Source of the DNA: Moesziomyces globuligerus
Lineage: Eukaryota; Basidiomycota; Ustilaginomycetes; Ustilaginales; Ustilaginaceae
Direction of reading: 5' to 3'
Length of the DNA stretch: 64,000 nucleotides
NCBI GenBank assembly: GCA_030849465.1
Contig: JARVLF010000008.1
Coordinates: forward strand, 372,001 to 436,000
Positions 29,501 to 38,137 of the stretch are shown here, piece by piece (the first letter of the stretch is position 1; every line of letters starts with the position of its first letter). The notes below the pieces were generated by a model. That model did not search any database, was not told where the DNA came from, and saw only the letters and a program-made list of their open reading frames with translations. The translations under genes and the position numbers were made by a program.

Positions 29501-32500
29501 TTACCACCACACGTCCGGAGCGCCCGAGGCTCGCGAAGACGTCGAGCGCGCCGGCGACGGTGGCTGCTGCCGCTCAGCACCCAGAGATCCCTCGTCCACT
29601 CTGGGAGCACCCGCAGCAGAAACTGTATCCTCCCTACTGGTAGCTTGCGTCGTCGAGATGGTCGGCAGCTCTGCTGATGAGCGCCACGGGCTGATCCCAC
29701 CCGCCTCCTGTGCTTCCATGTCGAGGTAGTCGACGTCGCCGTCCGACTCTTGCCCGATCGAAGCGTCCGGATCATCTGCCTCGTCGTCTTCGATGGCGAA
29801 GCGCGTTCGCGAAGTCTCGCCTCCGCGACTCGATCCACTGCTGATCGCGCCGAACTTGCGCTCGAAGCGCTGCCGGTACTGCCTCTCCCTCTCCTCGAGC
29901 GCTTCGCGCAGCCTGGCCATCTCTGCGACCGAGGGTGTATATGCCGCGCTGTATCGACCCGGATTGGCCGCCGAGACGACGGGCGATGCACCGTCCGCAG
30001 GCGAGAAGCTCGGGTTCGAGAAGCCCGGTGACAGCGCGCCGCCCCCGTTGCCACTGCTCAGCACCGACGACGTGTCCAGCTGCGACTCCTCCTCGGCGAT
30101 GTCCGACAGGCCCTCGGGCCGCAGCGTGTGGTAGTGCGACAGGCCGTAGAAGCCCGGGTCCATCGGGATCACGTCGTCGGCATACGAAAAGCGCGGGCCA
30201 AAGTACGTGTCTCCGTCCAGCTCGGGCGGCGAAGCGGCAGCCAGGTCGTCGTCGTTCGAGTCGTAGCCCACACTCCCGTCGCGCCAGCCGGGCGACTCGG
30301 GCCGGGACGGCGGTGCGCTGCGGTCCGACTCCGCCTCGAGATCCGCCAGCGAGCGTCCGCCAATAGGCCCTCCCAGCGTTGTGGGCTGGCCATGGTGGCT
30401 GCCAGACCCACGCTGCGATCGGCTTCGCGCGGGCTCGGCTTGCGAGGTGCTCGCTTGCTGCCAAGCTGGGCCGCGACTCTGCATCGGGTGGTGCAGGTGC
30501 ACAGGCTCCATGACGCTGGCTACGTTCGACGGGACGGACCGCGAGCGTGCATCCTCGGCGAGTCCGAGTCCGACGCGATGCACAAGATCGTCGTGCCCGA
30601 TGCTCGAGGCCTCGGCGTCGCTGCTCGCCGGTGTGGCCGCGCCCGTCGACGGGGTCGGCGTCGGCTCCGTCCACACAGTCTCGTGCGGGTACACGCCCTC
30701 CAGGCCGAGCTCGTTGTGTTCGCTCGGATCCCAGCCCTCGGACTCGGTGTACGACGAGCCGGTGAACGGATAGTCGTGCTCGTCTCCACGCGAGCTGATG
30801 TCCGACGGCATCGATCCCGCCGGTGACACGGCGTTGAGATGCGGAGGCGAGTTCGCAGCCGCACTGAGCTGACGATGCTCTTGCGGCACAGGCAGCTCCA
30901 CGGCGAGCGAGCCTACCATCGACAGCGGCGTGCTCGGGTGCGTCGAGGCGGGACTCGGCGCGGACTCGGCCACGAAGCGCGCAATGATCTCGAGTCCCTT
31001 TTCGCGCTCTTCCTCGGACCCGGCGAGGTACATCGAGACGAACGGCCAGGCATGCACGCCACCCGGCCCATGCTCCACCGCTGTGCAAAGCCAGTCGGCG
31101 AGGTGTTCGCGCGGCTCCTCAGAGGGCCGATGGGGCGACCGCGAGGCCGCGCGCCTCTCTTGCAGCGACCTGCGCGGCGCATCCGAACGAGCATCCTTCT
31201 GCGCGGCGTGCAACGTGGCCGAGTGCGACGGATCCAGATCCTGACTCGGTTGATCGTCATGGCCAGCTGCGCTGCGAGTGGCTTGAGTGGACTGGCATTG
31301 CCTGACGGCGTCGATCCAGACCTCAATATCGTCTGCTAAGCGTTCGCGATCGCCCCAGAGGACGAGCATGCCTCGTTTGAGGCGAATGCGGCTCCAGTCG
31401 CCGATGGCCGGGTTGACGAGCTTGCTCGACTCGAGCAGAGCGCGCGCAGCTTCAAACTCGGGATCCGATTTCGCCCTGTTCGCAGTTTCGTCGTTTTGAA
31501 CGCCGTCGCCGTTCGAGTCACCCCATACGGGAATATACAAGTCGGCAGTGCTGGGCACGGGCTCGGTCTTGCGCTCCGACGCAGGGAAGATAGGATCGAG
31601 CGCGCCGATGACCGACGGGCGGATGTGTTCGACACGATTGAATGCGTCTGAGGTGGGGCCCTTGGGCGAGTTTGAGCGAGTCTTGTTCGTGCTCGCGCGA
31701 TTGAGCAAGGGCTCGGTCAGCATGGTATGCGCGACTCGGGCGATGCGCTGGCTCGGCAAGAGAAGGGTGCGAAGGATGGCGAGGGGAGCAGTCGCCCCGA
31801 TGGATGCCGTCGCTGCGAGCGCGCCCTTCGTGTCCGTGGATTTGGTGCTTGCGGGACCATCCTCATCGTCGTCTCCAGCGAGAACGGCGCATACGTTGGC
31901 CACCCATCCCATAGGTCCTCTTACGCGACGAGGAGTCTTGAGGACGCCAGCATAGAGCTGGGCGAAGTGCAGAAGCGCTTCGGCTGCTACGTAGTCCCAT
32001 TCGTGCTGGCCGATAGCCTCGGTCCAGGCAGACACGCGTCCGGTCGCTGCAGGTGCGGAGTCATCCTTCTGACGAGGGTGAGAGGCGGAAGCATTGCCAC
32101 CTTGATCCGGATTTGCGGCTACACTTGCCTGAGCTGCTTCGCGGAGGCTGGCGAATGCATGCGAAGCAGAGGGCCGCAAGTCGGCCCACGGGCTGATGAG
32201 GACTGCTTTGCCCGGCATGGGCAGGGTGCTCCAGTCGCGTTCTGCCAGAGCGGGCTCGGATCTGGCCTGACCGTCGAGACAGAGGAGGAGCGACATGGTG
32301 AGGTTGCCGCCGGCGCTGTCGCCGGCGATGGTGACGGAGGCCGGGTCGATGCCCTCGACTTCGATGAGATGGGCGTAGCAGCGAAGACACTGGAGGAGCG
32401 GGCCAGGAAAGCGCGAGGTGGGTCCGAGGTCGTACTCGACGGCGACGCAGCGCGCATCGTTGTCGCGGTCTTCGAGGCTGCACACCTTTGTGATGATGCG

Positions 32501-33823
32501 GATGAGCGCTTCGGCGTAGAAGGCGACGGAGCCCAGGGAGAAGCCGCCGCCATGCAGATAAAGAAAGGTTGTGGCGGACTTGGAGGAAGGATCGGAGCGC
32601 CTCACCTCGACGGGCACGTGAGCGTCGGCACCGATCCAAAAGGCACGAAAGCCCGGCCGTGTATGTGTATGTGCCGAACTTGCCTTGGACTTGGGGCCGG
32701 GATGCGCTTTTGGCGCGTCGTGTACTGTGGACGTAGGCTTGGCTGGCTGCGCTGGTGTTGAGGTGTCAGTCGCAGTCTGCTCGCTTGTGAACTCGCGAAC
32801 GATGCCCGCGGCGCCGCCGCCGGTTCTCCATCGGACCAAAGGGCCGATGGTCTCTTCGGCGAAGAGGACGCGGGGGACGAGGTGCGGGAAGCTGGTGCAG
32901 GCGAAGCGGACAAGGAGGAGGACGAGATGGTGGAAAGGCGAGAGCTGAGAATCTTGCTCGTACGCATCGGACGACGAGGAGTCGTCCTTGAAAGGTGTAG
33001 CTACGGCCGAGCGGGAAGCAGAGGCGCCGTGAGAATCAAAGGCAGCTGGACCGGCATCGTGCAGATGGTGTTGGGAGTCGCTGGCGTTAAATGCTAAACG
33101 AGGATGATGCTGGTGGTGGTGTTTATGAGCTGAATGCGCATTGGCGAGGGGTGACCAGTAGGCGAAGTGTGTGGAAGGCGGCCGACTAAGCGACCAACGC
33201 TGGTAGAAGTCAAAGGGCAGGCGGGTGCAGACGTAGGCGAAGGCTTTGAAGGCGACGTCGACGAGCTCAGCGATGCCGCAGGTGCGCAAGAGGTTGACGG
33301 CGTAGAAGAAGGCGACGACGATGAGGTCGGAAAAGTAGAGGCCGCCGAGGAGGGGCTTCTGTGGACGCTGACGCTTGCGATTGCTCGAGCGCTGGGCTGA
33401 TTGGGACTGAGAAGTGGCAGGAGCAGCGACAGAGGTGTCGCGAGCATGCAGGTACTTTGAAGTGGGGCGGGCGGATTTAGGCTGGTAGGAGGAGGAAGGG
33501 GCGAATGCCGAGCGCCTGAAGGGAGGCTGATCGAGCTGTAGCGGCTGCTCCGAGTGGTCTTGGCGGTTGTAGCGGTATCGATGGGAGGAGGTGACGGCAC
33601 TCTCAAAGCTCATGCGGCGTGCCTGCTGACCCTTGGAGCGTGCTGCGGAGGCCGAGGCGGAGGCTGATTTGCTTTCGGGCTTGGCGCGAGAGGAGGAAGA
33701 GGCCTTAAGGGTGGACGTGGACGATGCGGGTGAGAGGGTGGGTGAAGCGGGACGTTGGTGTTGCTGTTGTTGGTGCTGAGTAGGTCGGACCTTGGTCGCT
33801 GCCGGGCGCAGAATATCGAGCAT
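29501..33823 (-). CDS. Large HSL-type alpha/beta hydrolase (lipase/esterase-like), 1440 residues
   Basis: The intronless frame opens with a low-complexity Ser/Gln-rich segment (1-150), then hydrophobic stretches (LLGGLYFSDLIVVAFFYAVN near 150-175 and HLVLLLVRFACTSFPHLVPR near 290-310) that suggest membrane association. Hydrolase motifs: FLYLHGGGFSLGS (oxyanion HGGG, about residue 423), TIAGDSAGGNLTMSLLL (nucleophile Ser near 498), LVLWGDRERLADDIE (candidate acid Asp near 823) and GGVHAWPFVSMYL (candidate His near 922). These define the hormone-sensitive-lipase family. Long insertions (about 560-790) separate Ser from Asp, and a Ser/Glu-rich tail of about 500 residues, unlike any family I know, follows the His. 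Substrate is unknown; a lipid or steryl ester at a membrane is plausible inference. Confidence 0.85.
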   Translation of the reverse strand: MLDILRPAATKVRPTQHQQQQHQRPASPTLSPASSTSTLKASSSSRAKPESKSASASASAARSKGQQARRMSFESAVTSSHRYRYNRQDHSEQPLQLDQPPFRRSAFAPSSSYQPKSARPTSKYLHARDTSVAAPATSQSQSAQRSSNRKRQRPQKPLLGGLYFSDLIVVAFFYAVNLLRTCGIAELVDVAFKAFAYVCTRLPFDFYQRWSLSRPPSTHFAYWSPLANAHSAHKHHHQHHPRLAFNASDSQHHLHDAGPAAFDSHGASASRSAVATPFKDDSSSSDAYEQDSQLSPFHHLVLLLVRFACTSFPHLVPRVLFAEETIGPLVRWRTGGGAAGIVREFTSEQTATDTSTPAQPAKPTSTVHDAPKAHPGPKSKASSAHTHTRPGFRAFWIGADAHVPVEVRRSDPSSKSATTFLYLHGGGFSLGSVAFYAEALIRIITKVCSLEDRDNDARCVAVEYDLGPTSRFPGPLLQCLRCYAHLIEVEGIDPASVTIAGDSAGGNLTMSLLLCLDGQARSEPALAERDWSTLPMPGKAVLISPWADLRPSASHAFASLREAAQASVAANPDQGGNASASHPRQKDDSAPAATGRVSAWTEAIGQHEWDYVAAEALLHFAQLYAGVLKTPRRVRGPMGWVANVCAVLAGDDDEDGPASTKSTDTKGALAATASIGATAPLAILRTLLLPSQRIARVAHTMLTEPLLNRASTNKTRSNSPKGPTSDAFNRVEHIRPSVIGALDPIFPASERKTEPVPSTADLYIPVWGDSNGDGVQNDETANRAKSDPEFEAARALLESSKLVNPAIGDWSRIRLKRGMLVLWGDRERLADDIEVWIDAVRQCQSTQATRSAAGHDDQPSQDLDPSHSATLHAAQKDARSDAPRRSLQERRAASRSPHRPSEEPREHLADWLCTAVEHGPGGVHAWPFVSMYLAGSEEEREKGLEIIARFVAESAPSPASTHPSTPLSMVGSLAVELPVPQEHRQLSAAANSPPHLNAVSPAGSMPSDISSRGDEHDYPFTGSSYTESEGWDPSEHNELGLEGVYPHETVWTEPTPTPSTGAATPASSDAEASSIGHDDLVHRVGLGLAEDARSRSVPSNVASVMEPVHLHHPMQSRGPAWQQASTSQAEPARSRSQRGSGSHHGQPTTLGGPIGGRSLADLEAESDRSAPPSRPESPGWRDGSVGYDSNDDDLAAASPPELDGDTYFGPRFSYADDVIPMDPGFYGLSHYHTLRPEGLSDIAEEESQLDTSSVLSSGNGGGALSPGFSNPSFSPADGASPVVSAANPGRYSAAYTPSVAEMARLREALEERERQYRQRFERKFGAISSGSSRGGETSRTRFAIEDDEADDPDASIGQESDGDVDYLDMEAQEAGGISPWRSSAELPTISTTQATSREDTVSAAGAPRVDEGSLGAERQQPPSPARSTSSRASGAPDVWW

Positions 33824-35038
33824 GGTGCCGAGGTTGGTGTTGGGTGGAGCTCGGGTCGAGCGCCGGGTATGATGGTGCTAGATGGTATAAGAGGCCGCGC
33901 AGACCATCCTCTGAGCTAGCAAAGCGTGCGATGAGGCACACGCGTTCGAGCAGTGCTGATGACGAATGATGGAGGCAGTTATGTACGGGATGGAGCGTGG
34001 TGGGGAGCGAGAGGAATGCGACCGACTGAGCGCAGGCAGAGCAACACCCACGCTAGCACTCGAGATCGAGCTGGCTGAATATCTGTGGAGCTGTGATATC
34101 CAGGCGCTGCAGCGGGACGATGTGCTTTGGAAACATGAAAGCTGTGATTGCATGCGCAGCATAATTTCGCGCCTTCGAGGCGCGTCTGTCAGAGGTGTGA
34201 GCAAAGCAAAGCAAAGCAAAAGCACAGCACAGCACAGCACAAACGCAGCTAAGCACATCAAACCGAAAGCGCCGTTGCAGAGCCGAAAAGTGTGGGGACC
34301 GCGGCAGACGGCGTCGGAAAAAAAGGGTTGAGTCTGATTGCGCACTGATTGCCGCCCATCGAGCTGTCCAAATTCGACTGAGCCGCCCAACAACCCTCCG
34401 ACCGGCCCTTCCGGAGCTTCTGCTTGCCCATTCAGTCACACTCGCCAACAGCTCAGCACAGTCCGTACCAGCACTGATCGCTACCATATCACATTGTGAT
34501 GGATTGGCACCTTCTCAGGGGCTGTTTGCTGCCTTGCTACGCATGGGTTGTGACTGTGGGGCCAAGCCCAGGGCGCTGCACGCTGCTGCAAGCCAAAGGC
34601 ACGTTGGGTCTCGCACGCTCGCCTTCATTTTTCACGCTCCAAAATTCCAACGCCACGCCCCACGCACGCACAACGCCACCCCTCCTCATCGCGCTGTGTG
34701 GAGGCTGCTGTAATTGTTTTCGCTTTCGACATGTGGGATCTGAAACAATAACAATTGTGCATCGTCGAAGCACCCTAAATTTACTTCATGGCGTCGACAT
34801 GCGACCCGCGCCTCCAATCTGCACCAGCCTCTGTGCTCGCAAACTAAGCACAAGCACAAGACCATTTCATCCGAGTCCAAGCATGGAATCGATCAATTAG
34901 GAAGATAGGCATATGGTACACGGCGGCGGTTGCAGTAGCAATCGCCATGGAGAATGCAAGTTGAGTGGTCAGAGACCTGGTATCAATGAGAAACAAATGA
35001 ATCCGAAAGTGGCCTCCCCGTGCCGGGAGACAGTCCAC
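33824..35038. other. Upstream region of hydrolase gene with pentanucleotide repeats
   Basis: It contains (GCAAA)x4 at 34201-34220 followed directly by AGCAC-type repeats at 34221-34240, about 380 bp upstream of the hydrolase start. No gene is supported. The right end is the 3' flank of the YTP1-like gene. Confidence 0.5.
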
Positions 35039-38000
35039 CTACTTGGCCGTGTCGTGGCCCTCTTCCTCCTCCTCATCCTCAAGCACAAATACAGCTTCGG
35101 TCTGCGCAGGCGCAGCTGCTGGCTCGCTTCGACGCATCACGCTGGCGCGCATCTGCCTCGGCTGAGGCCCCTCGTCGCCCGCGACGTCGAGCTGCAGAGC
35201 ATTCGAGCTCAGGCGCACCCGGCCGGCCGCCTCATCCGACTCGTGCAGGCTTCGCTTGACCTCGCGACGTACTGCCCAGCCCTTGAGCATCATCAGCGCC
35301 GTCGTCCAGCAGAAGAGCAGCGCGACCACCGCCACGGCCACGTTGAGGATCGCCATAAAATCGCCGTAGCCGCTGCGCATCGCCGCGAAAGACACCTCTT
35401 CGCTGCTCAGCATGAACACCAGTCCACCGCAGCACAGCGAGAAGGCTGCCAAAGCCTCGGTCGGTGGCCGCGACGGCAGCACCGACGCCGTCGGCGGACG
35501 CAGCCACAGCAGGAAGTACGTCAGGCATCGCAGCAACGCAAAGCCTGCCAGCAGTTGGCCCCACAGCATGTGGATCTGCACCTCGTACACGTAGTCCTGG
35601 TGGTGCGCCGCCATCGCTACGCCCGTCACGCCGATCACGAGCGCCGGGAACGGGTTGAACGACGCAGAGTACGACGCAGGCTGCGTCTGCGCCTCGACCA
35701 GCACCTCCAGCTCCTCGTCCGTGTCGTCGTATGCAGCACGCCCCGCGTCCGCACCACCCCTGCGTGCGCGCAACGCGTTGCGACGACGTCGTGCCTCGCG
35801 CAGCGGCATCGCCGCCACGTGGTGGTAGGCGATCGGGAACGAGAGCATGTTGCGGATCAAGCGCGTCTCGAGCAGCATCCCCATCAGCCCGGCGAACCAG
35901 AACATGACCGCGATCGAGATGTGCTGGATCTGCTTGATCGTGTACGGGTCGCCTGGCTGCGCACCGAATCGCTCCATCCACGTGTTTGAGGCGCCGTAGA
36001 TGAAGATCACCAGACACTCGACAAACTCGACGCTGGGCATCTTGTAGCGCCAGGCTGCCAGCTGCTTGCCGCTGCCGCCTCGCGCGGCGGTAGGGCTGGG
36101 TCGCTTGTTCCATGCCCAGCCGCAGTCAGCGTACGCGCCGAGGTAGCGTGCAAAGGTGAGCAGTCCAAACCAAAAGAAGATGCCGCCCTTGATGCCGTGC
36201 GCCAGGCATACGTTCTTGTAGCCCGCGCGACACGAGCCCGTGTACACCGCCAGTCCCGTGTACGACGTGGCGAAAGCCAGGATCGGCAGCGATCGTGCCG
36301 CCACCACGCGCGTGTATCGCATCACCGTGCGGAAGGTGTCCAGCCGGCTGATTCGAAGCTGCGAGGCCGGGTAGCTTGCCGCTTCCGGGTGGCTAGCATC
36401 GTGCGGCGGGCCCACCTTGTCCTCGTGTGCCTGCTTGCGCCAGAGCGAGACCGACGTGAGGTTGAGCGGAGGTAGCAGCGTCGAGTCGTGACCAAAGATC
36501 GAGTTACGGGGCGTGTTGCACACCGTGGTGGTGGGTGAGGCCACCAGGCGGTCGGCTCCCGCCGGATGCGCCTCACTGGAGCTCCTCACTGCGGTGCTGC
36601 CGCTGCCGATCCAGTTGACGGGCTCAACGAGCGACTCTGCGCTTGCACCGCGCTCGTCACGCGACGCCCCTGCCGGGTCATGCTCGTCAAAGTGCACGCG
36701 GTGCGGTGAGCCAGTTCCCGAGCCGGAACGCGAATTCGAGCCGCTACGCCTTGGCGCGACGGCATGGTGGTGGACATCCTTCTCGACGTCGAGCTCGTGG
36801 GCATCGCTCTGCGCCGCCTCCGAGAGCATGGCCTCTTCTTCCAGTGCATCGTAGCCGTCGCCATTAGGCTGGTGCCTCTGACCTCGACCAAGCATCGCGC
36901 CCACCACGTCTCTCCAAGACTGCGAAGCTCCTCCGTCGTCGAGGGCACTCGTTGTGGGCAGCCATACGTCCGTCTTGCCACGCTTGTGAGAGCGAAGCGC
37001 CGAAACAGTCGACCAGATCTGACCGACCAAGCGGAAGACGTCTGATCCGAGCGTAGCAAGCGAGATCCACAGGATGGTCCAGCCCATGGAGCCGTGTGCG
37101 TTATCCGGATAGAGCCTTGGGGTCACCGCCTTGTAGATGGCAGAGACGAACATGGAGGCGCCGAGGAGAGCGAGGTAGAGGAGCGAGACCAGCGGTGCGA
37201 GGCTCGAGTGCGCAGCGCGGAGGAAAAGCGCCATAGGGAGCAAGACGAAGCAGCTGACGATGGCCGTGAGGACGTGAAGGACGAGCAGACCGCGGTGACG
37301 GCTGGGCTCCTGGCCTTGAGCATCTTGGATGCGTGAGGCAATGTCTTGAGCGATGGCCTCGCGCATATCAGCCTCGGTCTCGTCAAAGAGCTTCCTCCAT
37401 CGACCGTCGACGACACCCATCTTCTCCGTACCAGCCAGCACATCGGCATCGGCGGTGAAGCGATGCAGCTGGACAAGCGAGCCGAGTCCGTAGGCAAAGT
37501 CCCATTCGATGTAGCTGAGCGGATCGGGCCCCTTGGCGCGGAAGAGGAGCGTCTCGTTGAGCTGCTCGCGCGCAGGACCAGAACCGTGCGAGTGGCCGTG
37601 CCCGCGGTGAACGTGCCAGACGGGAAGGCGGCGCAGCTCGGGACCTGCGATCGAAGCATCTGGGACAGCTGCCGGGCTGGAGCCGTCATTCTGTATATCA
37701 TGATGCCCGTGTCCGTGTTCATGGGCGTGGATGTGCTCCATTGTAGCTTGAGCGCCGGAAGCCTCATGCTTATGACTCGCTTCGTCGTGGAGGTGAGCGT
37801 GAGCGTTGTGGTCTCCCATGGGATTGTCTGAAACGTGCTCCGTCTCAGGATGATCCATCAACATATGCGTGTGGTCTTCGTCAGCCTCGTGTTCGTGCTC
37901 GTCCTCGTGCTCGTCACCATGTCGCTTAAGGAGCGCGCTCAGGGGCAGTCCGCGGCCGTATTGGGGTTCGGCAGATCCGACGGAGGAGAGCTGGCGTTGA

Positions 38001-38137
38001 CTTGGCGGCTGCGAGAGCTCGATGCGGGCGTTCCGCAGGGTTGCACTGGCTGCTGCTGAGACGAAGCATACGACCGCAAACAAGGCTGCGGCCTGTTGCC
38101 TGGACCAGCCCCTCTTGTAGGAGGCGTGCAGCTTCAT
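35039..38137 (-). CDS. YTP1-like multispanning membrane protein with His-rich N-terminal domain
   Basis: An intronless frame of 1032 residues. A signal peptide-like start (basic MKLHASYKRGWSRQQ, then AAALFAVVCFVSAAASA) is followed by a His/Glu/Asp-rich segment (residues about 70-150) with roughly 21 His, including HIHAHEHGHGHHD. A second short His patch (HVHRGHGHSHG) follows. Then come a DUF2427-like membrane block (about 210-400), a hydrophilic loop (about 400-590), and a C-terminal membrane block with YTP1-family features (YTGLAVYTGSCRAGYKNVCL, CLVIFIYGASNTWMERFG, QHISIAVMFWFAGLMGMLLE). Yeast Ytp1 has no established biochemical function. The His-rich lumenal segment suggests metal binding, by inference only. 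Confidence 0.85.
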   Translation of the reverse strand: MKLHASYKRGWSRQQAAALFAVVCFVSAAASATLRNARIELSQPPSQRQLSSVGSAEPQYGRGLPLSALLKRHGDEHEDEHEHEADEDHTHMLMDHPETEHVSDNPMGDHNAHAHLHDEASHKHEASGAQATMEHIHAHEHGHGHHDIQNDGSSPAAVPDASIAGPELRRLPVWHVHRGHGHSHGSGPAREQLNETLLFRAKGPDPLSYIEWDFAYGLGSLVQLHRFTADADVLAGTEKMGVVDGRWRKLFDETEADMREAIAQDIASRIQDAQGQEPSRHRGLLVLHVLTAIVSCFVLLPMALFLRAAHSSLAPLVSLLYLALLGASMFVSAIYKAVTPRLYPDNAHGSMGWTILWISLATLGSDVFRLVGQIWSTVSALRSHKRGKTDVWLPTTSALDDGGASQSWRDVVGAMLGRGQRHQPNGDGYDALEEEAMLSEAAQSDAHELDVEKDVHHHAVAPRRSGSNSRSGSGTGSPHRVHFDEHDPAGASRDERGASAESLVEPVNWIGSGSTAVRSSSEAHPAGADRLVASPTTTVCNTPRNSIFGHDSTLLPPLNLTSVSLWRKQAHEDKVGPPHDASHPEAASYPASQLRISRLDTFRTVMRYTRVVAARSLPILAFATSYTGLAVYTGSCRAGYKNVCLAHGIKGGIFFWFGLLTFARYLGAYADCGWAWNKRPSPTAARGGSGKQLAAWRYKMPSVEFVECLVIFIYGASNTWMERFGAQPGDPYTIKQIQHISIAVMFWFAGLMGMLLETRLIRNMLSFPIAYHHVAAMPLREARRRRNALRARRGGADAGRAAYDDTDEELEVLVEAQTQPASYSASFNPFPALVIGVTGVAMAAHHQDYVYEVQIHMLWGQLLAGFALLRCLTYFLLWLRPPTASVLPSRPPTEALAAFSLCCGGLVFMLSSEEVSFAAMRSGYGDFMAILNVAVAVVALLFCWTTALMMLKGWAVRREVKRSLHESDEAAGRVRLSSNALQLDVAGDEGPQPRQMRASVMRRSEPAAAPAQTEAVFVLEDEEEEEGHDTAK

